Positions 8,126-18,148 of a stretch of DNA of 64,000 bases are shown in pieces (the stretch's first letter is position 1; the number at the start of each line of letters is the position of its first letter). Made by a program: the position numbers and the translations under genes. The DNA lies in contig DFQQ01000015.1 in NCBI GenBank assembly GCA_002377855.1, positions 27,664 to 91,663 on the forward strand. Reading direction: 5' to 3'. Source of the DNA: Acidovorax delafieldii. GTDB taxonomy: Bacteria > Pseudomonadota > Gammaproteobacteria > Burkholderiales > Burkholderiaceae_C. The notes beneath the pieces were generated by a model. That model made no database searches. It was not told the DNA's origin and saw nothing but the letters and a program-made list of their open reading frames with translations.

Positions 8126-8380
8126 TCAATCGGGGGTGAACAGGCGCTCGAACTTGGCTTTGTCTGCAGCCAGCTCAAAGGTCACCACCTGGCCCATCTT
8201 CATGTCCGATAGGCGGCAAGCGGCGTACAGGGTGCTCTTGCCCGCCAGTTCCATGGCGTCCAGGTCGACGATGGCGTAGGGGTGAGGCACGAAGACCTGG
8301 TGCTCGAAAATCTCGCGGTGCTGGTTGCGGGGCGAGGGGTAGAGCTTGTACCGGTCGGTGGTGATGGTTTGTGTGGCCAT
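8126..8380 (-). CDS. Hypothetical protein (84 aa)
   Basis: A short cytoplasmic protein starting MATQTITTDRYKLYPSP. It has no membrane segment, cysteine motif or known domain that I recognise. The ATG at 8380 is chosen because the longer open frame (to 8542) overlaps the divergent gene at 8480. The two hypothetical genes on this strand are closely spaced, which suggests one transcript. Codon use matches the high-GC neighbours. Function unknown. Confidence 0.65.
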   Translation of the reverse strand: MATQTITTDRYKLYPSPRNQHREIFEHQVFVPHPYAIVDLDAMELAGKSTLYAACRLSDMKMGQVVTFELAADKAKFERLFTPD

Positions 8381-8479
8381 GGCGAAATGAGGGGCGGCGC
8401 TGGCGCCCAGGGGCTGCGGTGGGGGTAAAGTGCGGGCGAATGCTACAGACAATCCTGCCCAACTACCAACAACATCTCC

Positions 8480-8710
8480 ATGGCACGACCTAAAAGTGAA
8501 TGGCCGAGCAAGGTGCTGGCCTTGATCCAGTCCGGCAACCATGCCGCTGCGGTGGCGCAGATCAAGGTGGCGCCCACCGTGGGCGACATCACGCGGCTAC
8601 AGACCCAGCTGGCCAAGCTGCCGCCATCGCCCGCACTGCAGCAATTGCAGAATTTTGTTGAAGAGGAGCGCGCCCTGCTGGCCGCGCCCCGCCTGCACCG
8701 CGCACCATGA
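8480..8710 (+). CDS. Small hypothetical protein upstream of moaE (76 aa)
   Basis: A mostly helical, Ala/Gln-rich 76-aa protein (MARPKSEWPSKVLALIQSG, ending APRLHRAP). Its stop overlaps the moaE start as ATGA, so the two genes are almost certainly translationally coupled. No domain is recognised. The link with molybdopterin synthase is positional only. It is divergent from 8126-8380, with about 100 bp for both promoters. Confidence 0.68.
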   Translation: MARPKSEWPSKVLALIQSGNHAAAVAQIKVAPTVGDITRLQTQLAKLPPSPALQQLQNFVEEERALLAAPRLHRAP

Positions 8711-9183
8711 CCTACGCACGCGTATCCATCCAGACCGATGACTTTGACCTCTCCCGCGAAATCGCCGAGCTGCGCCGCGAAGACAAGGGCGTGGGCGCAG
8801 TATGCAGCTTTGTGGGCACCGTGCGCGACCGCAACGAGGGCGACGCCGTGGCATCGATGGAGCTGGAGCATTACCCCGGGATGACGGAGAAATCCATCGA
8901 AGCCATGGTGGAAGAGGCGTTTCGGCGCTTCGACATCTTTGGCGCCCGCGTTATTCACCGGGTGGGCCTGCTGCAGCCGCTTGACCAGATCGTGCTGGTG
9001 GCCGTGACCAGCGCCCACCGGGGCCAGAGCTTTCAGGCCTGCGAGTTTTTGATGGACTATCTCAAGACCCAAGCCCCCTTCTGGAAGAAGGAGCAAACGG
9101 CCCAAGGTGCCCGCTGGGTAGACGCGCGGGTGAGCGACGATGCAGCCCTTGCACGCTGGGGCATCACGGCGCGCAATGCGTGA
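8707..9183 (+). CDS. moaE: Molybdopterin synthase catalytic subunit MoaE
   Basis: Large subunit of molybdopterin synthase. With thiocarboxylated MoaD it converts precursor Z (cPMP) to molybdopterin. The 158-aa protein has the family landmarks GAVCSFVGTVRDRNEGD, LELEHYPGM-like MELEHYPGM, and FWKKEQTAQGARWV, which carries the catalytic lysines. Length is normal for the family. The start overlaps the upstream gene by 4 bp. No moaD is adjacent, so the small subunit must be encoded elsewhere. Confidence 0.96.
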   Translation: MTYARVSIQTDDFDLSREIAELRREDKGVGAVCSFVGTVRDRNEGDAVASMELEHYPGMTEKSIEAMVEEAFRRFDIFGARVIHRVGLLQPLDQIVLVAVTSAHRGQSFQACEFLMDYLKTQAPFWKKEQTAQGARWVDARVSDDAALARWGITARNA

Positions 9184-9241
9184 GGCCACCGCCAGCGTGC
9201 TCCAGAAATTTCAGTAAAAACAGCAATGGCGCCCATGCGGC

Positions 9242-9270
9242 AAGCGCCGGCAGCTATTAAAAATATAGCG
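9242..9270 (-). repeat. Hairpin repeat, partial copy F (left arm)
   Basis: On the minus strand it reads cgctatatttttaatagctg then ccggcgctt, the left arm of the repeat in copy A without the right arm. It sits between moaE and the clpB promoter. Confidence 0.5.
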
Positions 9271-9333
9271 AAACGCGGTACCGGCGCCGTTCTGATTTGC
9301 TGACGCATGTCAATCCCTTCCTTCGAGAGCTGC

Positions 9334-9362
9334 CTTGAAATGAGGCAGTACATGCCCCAGAT
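9334..9362 (+). promoter_or_regulatory. Sigma-32 (heat-shock) promoter of clpB
   Basis: The -35 element CTTGAAA (9334-9340) and the -10 element CCCCAGAT (9355-9362) are separated by 14 bp. Both match the sigma-32 consensus CTTGAAA/CCCCATnT. The site is 27 bp upstream of the clpB ATG, and the ribosome-binding site GGAGGA lies between them. Confidence 0.82.
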
Positions 9363-9388
9363 GCTTTGCAATTCGGAGGATATTGACC

Positions 9389-11995
<2,607 letters not shown>

Positions 11996-12007
11996 AGGGG
12001 CACCGGC

Positions 12008-12043
12008 GAGCTGGCGACGCCTTGCATGGGGTGTCGCCAGCTC
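12008..12043 (+). terminator. Strong hairpin after clpB (no T-tract)
   Basis: GAGCTGGCGACGCC pairs with GGTGTCGCCAGCTC (one G-T wobble) around an 8-nt loop. It lies 13 bp after the clpB stop and 26 bp before the next gene's start. There is no T-run, so it may be a 3'-stabilising or processing hairpin rather than an intrinsic terminator. Confidence 0.5.
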
Positions 12044-12068
12044 CACAGTTGTGAATGAGAGGTGTTGT

Positions 12069-12422
12069 TTGAACGAATTTGTTGCAGGTGTATTGCGCTG
12101 GGTGCTGCGGTTGGTGGTCTTCGCGATGGGCGTGGTGCTGTTTTTGAGCATCGTGGCCGCAGTGATGGTGCTGGCGCTGGTTTGGGCACTGCGCGCAGGT
12201 TGGGCGCGCCTGACCGGCAAGCCCGTGACCCCTTGGGTGATGCGCATGGACCCTCGCACGGGCTTCAGCACGGTGTTTCGTTCAACAGAGCGCTGGTCTG
12301 CCGCCCGGCAGAGCGCGCCAGCGCCCGACGGTGCCCCAGAAGAGCCTGCGGGTCCACGCCGCGGCGGTGTTCTGCCCGGCGCGGCGGAAGTCACGGACGT
12401 GGTGCCGCGCGAGGTACGCTGA
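12069..12422 (+). CDS. Hypothetical membrane protein (117 aa)
   Basis: A small protein with two hydrophobic stretches at the N terminus (VLRWVLRLVVFAMGVVLFL, then AAVMVLALVWALRAGW). A basic segment and a polar, proline-rich C-terminal tail follow. I chose the TTG at 12069 because an AGAGG ribosome-binding site sits 6 bp before it; the GTG at 12051 lacks one. The segment TGKPVTPWVMRMDPRTGFS looks conserved in form. It follows clpB past a hairpin and could be on the same transcript. Function unknown. Confidence 0.68.
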   Translation: MNEFVAGVLRWVLRLVVFAMGVVLFLSIVAAVMVLALVWALRAGWARLTGKPVTPWVMRMDPRTGFSTVFRSTERWSAARQSAPAPDGAPEEPAGPRRGGVLPGAAEVTDVVPREVR

Positions 12423-12574
12423 ACCCCAATGGCTGAGCGGCCGCACTGCCGCGTGTGCGCATCGGGGATCGTTTTGTCGGGTGCAAGACGCAATGCCGCC
12501 TTGGCCCCTGAGCCCTGTTGGCCCATGTGCCCTTTGGTGACGCACCCGTGGCGTGTGTCTCCTATGATCCCTGC

Positions 12575-14014
12575 ATGACCCCAGCCGACATCCACGCCCA
12601 CTTCCAACTCCAGCGGCAGGCCAGCCGCGAACACGTCGATGTACCTCTGCTGGTGCGCCGAGAGCGCCTGCTTCGCATCCAGAAAATGCTGGACGAGCAC
12701 GGGCCCGTGCTGGCCGCAGCCGTTCAGGCTGACTTCGGTATGCGCTCCCCGCTGTTGACAGAGGTGGCAGACTTTTTCGTGCTGCGCAGCCTGCTCAAAC
12801 ACACCCTGCGCCACCTGGCACGGTGGATGAAGCCCCAAAAAGTCTTCACACCGCTTGTGCTGCAGCCCGCTAGCGGCTGGATTGCCCGCCAGCCTCTGGG
12901 CGTGGTGGGTGTCATTGCGCCGTGGAATTACCCCGTGCAACTGGCGCTGGCACCGGCCATCACCGCACTGGCGGCGGGCAACCGCGTCATGCTCAAGCCC
13001 AGCGAGCTTACGCCCCATACCTCTGCCCAATTGGCAGCGTTGGTGGCCCAGTTTTTCGCACCTGATGAATTCTGCGTGGTGCAGGGCGATGCCAACCTGT
13101 CGGCGCTGTTTGCTTCACTGCCGTTTGACCATCTGGTGTTCACCGGCTCCACCGCGGTGGGCCGCAAGGTGGCGCAGGCGGCTGCCCAGAACCTGACGCC
13201 CACCACGCTGGAGCTGGGCGGAAAGTCGCCTTGCATCATTGACGGCCACTGCGATATGCAGGATGCCGCGCTCAAGATCGCCCACGGCAAGCTCATCAAC
13301 GCAGGGCAGACCTGTATAGCGCCCGACTACGTGCTGCTGCCCCGGGGGCGCGAGGGCGAGTTTGCCCAGGCGTATGCGGCAGCCGTAGTGCGCTTGTTCC
13401 CCACCATTGAGGGCAATGGCGACTATGCCTCCATCATCACGGCGCGCCACCATGCGCGTTTGCGCACCATGCTGCAGCAGGCGCAAACTTTGGGCGCCGA
13501 GGTCCAGACCATCGATCCGGCAGCGGGCAAGCCTGTGGTGCACACCACCGGAACGCTGGGAGACGGCGCGAGCCGGCAGATGTTGCCCACCCTGGTGTTC
13601 GGCGCCACATCGGCCATGCAACTCATGCAAGAAGAGATCTTTGGCCCGATCCTGCCAGTGATTTCTTACGAACGGCTGGACGACGCCATTGCCCATATCA
13701 ACGCAGGGCCGCGCCCGCTGGCACTGTACTGGTTTGGGCAGAGCGAGGCCGTGCGTGACGACGTGCTCAGCCGCACCGTGAGCGGCGGCGTGACGGTGAA
13801 CGACACGCTGATGCACATCGCGCACGACAACCTGCCTTTTGGCGGCGTGGGCGACAGCGGTTGGGGGGCCTACCACGGCGAGCAAGGCTTCTTGCGTTTT
13901 TGCCACCAGAAATCGGTGCTGGTCCAATCGCACTGGTCAATGGGGTCGATGTTGTACCCCCCTTATGGAGCGCGGTTTGAACGCATCATGGGGCTGATGC
14001 GCCGCTGGTTCTAG
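12575..14014 (+). CDS. Coniferyl aldehyde dehydrogenase-type aldehyde dehydrogenase
   Basis: NAD(P)-dependent aldehyde dehydrogenase of the ALDH superfamily, probably oxidising aromatic or long-chain aldehydes such as coniferyl aldehyde. The 479-aa protein has WNYPVQLALAPAITALAAGN, the nucleotide-loop motif FTGSTAVGR, general base Glu213 (LELGGKSP) and catalytic Cys247 (NAGQTCIAPDYVLL). The C-terminal NDTLMHIAHDNLPFGGVG matches the short CALDH/class 3 group rather than succinate-semialdehyde or betaine types. No catabolic partners are adjacent, so the substrate is inferred from family only. It is convergent with the histidine kinase gene. Confidence 0.88.
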   Translation: MTPADIHAHFQLQRQASREHVDVPLLVRRERLLRIQKMLDEHGPVLAAAVQADFGMRSPLLTEVADFFVLRSLLKHTLRHLARWMKPQKVFTPLVLQPASGWIARQPLGVVGVIAPWNYPVQLALAPAITALAAGNRVMLKPSELTPHTSAQLAALVAQFFAPDEFCVVQGDANLSALFASLPFDHLVFTGSTAVGRKVAQAAAQNLTPTTLELGGKSPCIIDGHCDMQDAALKIAHGKLINAGQTCIAPDYVLLPRGREGEFAQAYAAAVVRLFPTIEGNGDYASIITARHHARLRTMLQQAQTLGAEVQTIDPAAGKPVVHTTGTLGDGASRQMLPTLVFGATSAMQLMQEEIFGPILPVISYERLDDAIAHINAGPRPLALYWFGQSEAVRDDVLSRTVSGGVTVNDTLMHIAHDNLPFGGVGDSGWGAYHGEQGFLRFCHQKSVLVQSHWSMGSMLYPPYGARFERIMGLMRRWF

Positions 14015-14080
14015 GCCGGCCGGCTCTGCAATGTGCGGCACATGCGCGGCTGTGTCGCGTTGTGACCCCTTTGCGTGCCT

Positions 14081-14145
14081 TCACAGGCGCCTTTGCAGGC
14101 ACTTCTTGCATACGCCTCTTGCAGGCGCCTCCTGCAGGCGCCTCC
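14081..14145. repeat. 13-bp tandem repeat (about five units)
   Basis: Two perfect adjacent copies of TGCAGGCGCCTCC (14120-14132 and 14133-14145) are preceded by degenerate units at 14107-14119 and 14094-14106 and a shorter one ending at 14093. The array lies in the 169-bp gap between two convergent genes. Confidence 0.8.
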
Positions 14146-14183
14146 TGTTCCCAAGGCTGCGCTGCCAGCGCTTGCGCCGTGCC

Positions 14184-16064
14184 TCAGGAGTGGGCCGTCA
14201 CCGGCTCCCCGTCGGTCAGCCACGCAGCAGGCTGTGGCTGTTGCAGCAACTGCGTGATGGCGTCGCGCAACTGTCCCGTGGAGACGGGTTTGTGCAGCAA
14301 CAGTGCCGACGTGGACTGGGCATCGCGCAGGCGTTGGGGCGATGTGTCGCCCGTCATGATGATGGCTGGCACCATGAAGCCGAGCTCGGACCGCAATGAC
14401 TGCAGCACCTGCTTGCCTGTCTCCTCGTGCCGCAGGCGGAAATCGGTGATGATGAACTCGGGCCTCATGCGCTGCAAGCTCTGCATGGCGTCGGCGCCCG
14501 ATTCGGCGGTCAGGCATTCGCAGCCCCAGCTTTGCAGCAGCGACTGCATGCCCATGCGCACGGCTTCATCGTCGTCAATGGCCAGCACTTTCAGGCCCGC
14601 CAGGCTGTGCGCGTCCAGCACGGGCTGGGCTTCGTCCTCCAGCGCGCCCTGCCAGCTATCGAGCCAGATCCTGAATACCGAGCCTTTGCCCGGCCGCGAT
14701 CGCACCTCCACATCGGTGCACATCTCGCGTGCCAGGCGCTGCACGATGGCCAAGCCCAGGCCCAGGCCCTTGCGCCGATCGCGCTCGGGATTACCCAGCT
14801 GGTGAAACTCTTTGAAGATTTCTTCCCACTGGTCCTTGGGAATGCCGGGCCCCGTGTCCCACACTTCCAAGGCCAGACGGCTGCCTCGCTGGCGGCAGGC
14901 AATTAGCACCCCGCCACGGCTGGTGTAGCGCAAAGCATTTGAGATGAAGTTGTGCATGACCAGATCGACCAGCGATCGGTCTGCAAACGCGGCGGCGGAT
15001 GTCTCGCGCGTGCGGTAGATGAGACCCGACGCGTCGGCCTGGACGCCAAACTCCTGCTCCAGCGAGGTGAGCAGCGACTGCACTGAGAACGCGGCAGGGC
15101 GCACCTTCACCACGCCCGCTTCCAGGCGTGAATAGTCGAGCAGTGTGGTGAGCATTTCAGCAGCCGCGCCCGAGGCTGCGTGCGCGTGCCCCAGCACCGT
15201 CTGCTGGTGTGCATTGAGCGGACTGCGCTGCAGTGTCTCCAGAAACAAGCCCATGGCGTGCAGCGGCTGACGCAGGTCGTGGCTTGCGGCCGCCAGAAAG
15301 CGGGACTTGTCGCGGTCAGCCTGCTCGGCGGCTTCTTGCGCTGCCAGTGCGCGGCGAGATTCGGCACGCAACTCGGTCACCAGCCGCTCGTTCTCCAGCT
15401 TGAGCACGATGGAGCGCAGCGTGGCTTGCTCGCCGGTGCGCGCATGCATCGAGGTCAGGGCGTAGTAAACGCACACCATCAGCAGCGCAGGCCACATCAC
15501 GATGCCCCCCGCCATGGCCAGCGCGAGCAACACCCCACCAATGGCAAATGTCAGATAGATGATGTAGCCCCACAGCAGCGGCGCACCCAGCCCCAGCGCG
15601 CCCGAGGACACGGTGCTGATGATGCCGATGGCATAAATGACGCTTTCGCCGCTGCCCCAGTACAGAACCACGTGGGCCAGGCTGCCCCAGCTGATGCCCA
15701 TCGCGCTCATGCATACCATCAGGCGCCACACGGCTCGCTTGGGGTGGGCGTTGCCCTGCCGGTCAATGCCCAGCAACACCGCGTACACACAGCTCACCAC
15801 CAGAATGTGAGAGATCAGCCAAGCCAGCATGGCCTGGGCATCCGCCACGGGCCGCATCACCCACAGCGTGCCAAAGGCAGTGGCCAGCGAAGCCAGCAGC
15901 GTCATGGGGAAGTTGTGCCTCAGCAGCGAAACCTGCTCGCGCAGGATTTCGTCGCGTTCCCAGCGTGGCCAAGCCCAGCCACGCTTGGGAGGGGCTGCCC
16001 CCAAAGCCGTTGCTGGCCCTGGCGCAGCCGCCTCCACGGTTGCTTCCGGATCAGGCAATGTCAT
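14184..16064 (-). CDS. Hybrid sensor histidine kinase with C-terminal receiver
   Basis: A membrane histidine kinase of 626 aa. A proline/alanine-rich cytoplasmic N terminus is followed by about six membrane helices (residues about 53-205) with no large periplasmic domain, so it may sense membrane or intracellular signals. The transmitter has H-box SHDLRQPLHAMG (His262), N-box HNFISNALRYT, DTGPGIP and KGLGLGLAIVQ. A receiver domain follows with Asp541 (IITDFRLRHEETG). The start at 16064 overlaps the regulator gene by 14 bp; the frame is open further upstream within that gene, so the start is not certain. The overlap makes the two a pair. Input signal unknown. Confidence 0.88.
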   Translation of the reverse strand: MTLPDPEATVEAAAPGPATALGAAPPKRGWAWPRWERDEILREQVSLLRHNFPMTLLASLATAFGTLWVMRPVADAQAMLAWLISHILVVSCVYAVLLGIDRQGNAHPKRAVWRLMVCMSAMGISWGSLAHVVLYWGSGESVIYAIGIISTVSSGALGLGAPLLWGYIIYLTFAIGGVLLALAMAGGIVMWPALLMVCVYYALTSMHARTGEQATLRSIVLKLENERLVTELRAESRRALAAQEAAEQADRDKSRFLAAASHDLRQPLHAMGLFLETLQRSPLNAHQQTVLGHAHAASGAAAEMLTTLLDYSRLEAGVVKVRPAAFSVQSLLTSLEQEFGVQADASGLIYRTRETSAAAFADRSLVDLVMHNFISNALRYTSRGGVLIACRQRGSRLALEVWDTGPGIPKDQWEEIFKEFHQLGNPERDRRKGLGLGLAIVQRLAREMCTDVEVRSRPGKGSVFRIWLDSWQGALEDEAQPVLDAHSLAGLKVLAIDDDEAVRMGMQSLLQSWGCECLTAESGADAMQSLQRMRPEFIITDFRLRHEETGKQVLQSLRSELGFMVPAIIMTGDTSPQRLRDAQSTSALLLHKPVSTGQLRDAITQLLQQPQPAAWLTDGEPVTAHS

Positions 16065-16689
16065 GGCTGGGTGCAGAGACCAGACCCAGGCGCTGGGCGG
16101 CCAGCAGGGCGGCGCTGCGGCTGTTGACACCCAGTTGCGCGAAGATGGCCGCCACATGCACCCGCACGGTGTTTTCGCTCAGGCCCAGGTCCCGCGCAAT
16201 CACCTTGTTCGGTTTGCCGGTGCAGAGCAGGTGAAGCACGTCCAGTTGCCGGGCCGTGAGGGCGGATGCGCCGGCCCCTCGGGTCTGGGCCTGGGTTGCA
16301 CCGCTTCCTGAAGGAAAGTATGGCAGCCCGGCCAGTGCACAGGTGATGGCCTCCAGAATGTCTTCCCCGCTGGCGGACTTCGGCAAAAAGCCGTCGGCGC
16401 CGCGAGCGCGCGCTTCGTTCACGGCGTCGGGCGCCACGCTGGCCGACACGAGCACGATGCGGGCCTTGGGGCAGGCCTGGCGAATGAGCCGCAGCCCATC
16501 CAGCCCGCTCATACCGGGCAACTGAATGTCCAGCAGCACCAAGTCCGCATCGCCCATCTGCAGTGCGCACGCCTCGGCCACCGAACCAGCTTCTGCAATC
16601 GAGCCTACCGCAGGATGGTCCTGCACGATCAGGCGCAGGCCCGTGCGAAACAGGTTGTGGTCATCGACGAGCAAAAGGCGGGCAGACAT
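16051..16689 (-). CDS. LuxR/NarL-family response regulator
   Basis: A 212-aa transcription factor. The receiver has acidic pair Asp9/Asp10 and phosphoacceptor Asp54 (LVLLDIQLPGM). A LuxR-type helix-turn-helix follows near residues 146-205 (LTARQLDVLHLLCTGKPN, then LGLSENTVRVHV). The ATG at 16689 begins directly at the receiver (MSARLLLVDDHNLF). It is the first gene of a two-gene operon with the overlapping hybrid kinase. The divergent promoter region at 16690-16867 has nested repeats that could be its binding sites, making the opposite gene a candidate target. Confidence 0.9.
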   Translation of the reverse strand: MSARLLLVDDHNLFRTGLRLIVQDHPAVGSIAEAGSVAEACALQMGDADLVLLDIQLPGMSGLDGLRLIRQACPKARIVLVSASVAPDAVNEARARGADGFLPKSASGEDILEAITCALAGLPYFPSGSGATQAQTRGAGASALTARQLDVLHLLCTGKPNKVIARDLGLSENTVRVHVAAIFAQLGVNSRSAALLAAQRLGLVSAPSHDIA

Positions 16690-16867
16690 ACACCAAGTAT
16701 TGCGCACAAACCACCGCGTCGAACTAGTCCATTCTTGTTAGTCCATTTGTGCGATGGACGCAGCCAGGGGCTGTTTCTAGACTTTCCTCCATGCATTGAA
16801 TGGCGCCTTGAACGCCCCTGCAATGCGCTTGGATTTGATCGTTTGAACAGCACAGAGGGAGTTTCAC
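16690..16867. promoter_or_regulatory. Divergent promoter region with nested repeats
   Basis: This region lies between the response regulator and the gene at 16868. A direct repeat TAGTCCATT occurs at 16725-16733 and 16739-16747 (14-bp period). An inverted repeat pairs CGCACAAA at 16703-16710 with TTTGTGCG at 16746-16753. A third pair, GTCCAT/ATGGAC, flanks the latter (16741-16746, 16754-16759). The density suggests operator sites, possibly for the adjacent regulator; this is an inference. Confidence 0.5.
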
Positions 16868-17455
16868 ATGACCGCATATGCCAGCCCAGCCTCCGCCCAT
16901 TCCGCTGCCGCGCCCCATGGCTCAGCAGACCGCCGAGCGTCCAGCGCCTCTTGCGCGTCGGGCGGCGTGGGTGGCAACAGCGTCGTTCAGATATTGCAGG
17001 ACAACTGCCCCGATCTGGCGTTGCATGCGGGCTTGGTGATCGAGCACCTGGACGCCCAGGTGGGCACATGGCAGTTTTCTACCGATGGCGGGCAGACATG
17101 GCGCACGGTGCGCACCGATCTGATCAACCGCGCGGGCAGCCTGGGCCTTGCGCTGGACCGTGACGCCCGTTTGCGGGTGCTGCCTTTCGGCGGCAGCCGC
17201 GTGACGAGCGCGCGGCTGGCGTTCCACGCGGTGAGCCGCAGCCATGGGTCAGGCAACGGCAGCTACCGGGCCTATGCCACCGACGACCGCGAAGACGACT
17301 CGCCCACCGTCACCCTCGTCCTCAGCCTGGGGGCCATCAATGGCCTGCCGCCAGCCGTGCACGTGCCCCGGCCGCGCAACAAGCGGGCGCTGGTGCAGCG
17401 TGCTGCACAGGCCATGAACGCCAGCGCTATGGGCAACGCGATGGCGATGGCCTGA
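16868..17455 (+). CDS. Hypothetical protein with one adhesin-repeat-like domain (195 aa)
   Basis: Function unknown. The N-terminal 40 residues are Ala/Ser/His-rich. The middle carries GTWQFSTDGGQTWRTV and LALDRDARLRVLPF. This pattern resembles the G-x-W-x-(Y/F)-S-x-DGG-x-T-W unit that repeats in large RTX or cadherin-like adhesins of proteobacteria. Only one unit is present here. The C terminus is basic (VPRPRNKRALVQRAAQAMN) and ends in a Met/Ala-rich tail. No convincing Sec signal peptide is visible. A GAGGGA ribosome-binding site precedes the ATG. It is divergent from the two-component pair at 14184-16689. Confidence 0.72.
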   Translation: MTAYASPASAHSAAAPHGSADRRASSASCASGGVGGNSVVQILQDNCPDLALHAGLVIEHLDAQVGTWQFSTDGGQTWRTVRTDLINRAGSLGLALDRDARLRVLPFGGSRVTSARLAFHAVSRSHGSGNGSYRAYATDDREDDSPTVTLVLSLGAINGLPPAVHVPRPRNKRALVQRAAQAMNASAMGNAMAMA

Positions 17456-17619
17456 GCGCGTCGGCGCACCGAATCTGGGGGCGGCAAGACAGAGAAATCA
17501 CCACAAAAAACCATGCTTTGACATCACGGTGTAACCGAGCGCTAAAGGGTGAAAAACCGTTTGCGGCGACAATGCCGGTCCTTTCGTTTTTTTACACCCT
17601 GTTTTCGTTCGGTTTTTCC

Positions 17620-18141
17620 ATGTCTAGTATCCAGGTTCGTCCCGCCACGCTTCGCGATGCAAAAGCCATTGCCCAGATCCACACCGTCTCTGCACAAGAG
17701 GCATACAAGGGACTGGTGCCAGACGAGCAATTGAAATCCATGTCGGTCGAAAAGCGTCAGGCGTACTGGCGCGAGGCCATTGAATATTGCGAGCCACAGG
17801 TGCAAGTGGCCGTTGACGGCGAGAAGATCGTCGGCTTCGTCGGCTACGACCGTTCACGCGATGAAAAGTCCCGCCCCACCACCGGTGAAATCTGGGCCAT
17901 CTACGCCGCCCCCACGCATTGGAACCAGGGCGTTGGCCTGGCCCTGTGGGATGCCGCCCGTGATGGCCTGCAGGAAGAGGGCTGTACCAACGTCACGGCC
18001 TGGGTGCCTCTGCGCAACGAGCGCGCACTGCGCTTTCATGAACTGGCGGGCTTCAAGCGCGAACTGTCCACGGCCAAGACCGCAGTCATCGGTGGCGTCA
18101 AGATCGAAGAAGTGCGCCTGAAGCGCCCTATCAACGGCTGA
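17620..18141 (+). CDS. GNAT-family N-acetyltransferase
   Basis: A 173-aa acetyltransferase of the GNAT fold (acetyl-CoA to an amine acceptor). It starts with the typical IQVRPATLRDAKAIAQIH strand and helix. The region EIWAIYAAPTHWNQGVGLALW contains motif A, with a Q-G-V-G-x-A pyrophosphate-binding turn. NVTAWVPLRNERALRFHELAGF is motif B. The ATG at 17620 matches the domain start; the frame is open upstream but without domain content. It ends 7 bp before the next gene, so they probably form an operon. The substrate cannot be inferred. Confidence 0.9.
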   Translation: MSSIQVRPATLRDAKAIAQIHTVSAQEAYKGLVPDEQLKSMSVEKRQAYWREAIEYCEPQVQVAVDGEKIVGFVGYDRSRDEKSRPTTGEIWAIYAAPTHWNQGVGLALWDAARDGLQEEGCTNVTAWVPLRNERALRFHELAGFKRELSTAKTAVIGGVKIEEVRLKRPING

Positions 18142-18148
18142 CAGACCC

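Noticed and set aside
14081..14145. CRISPR array
   Set aside because: Units are 13 bp and adjacent without spacers, so this is a tandem repeat, not CRISPR.
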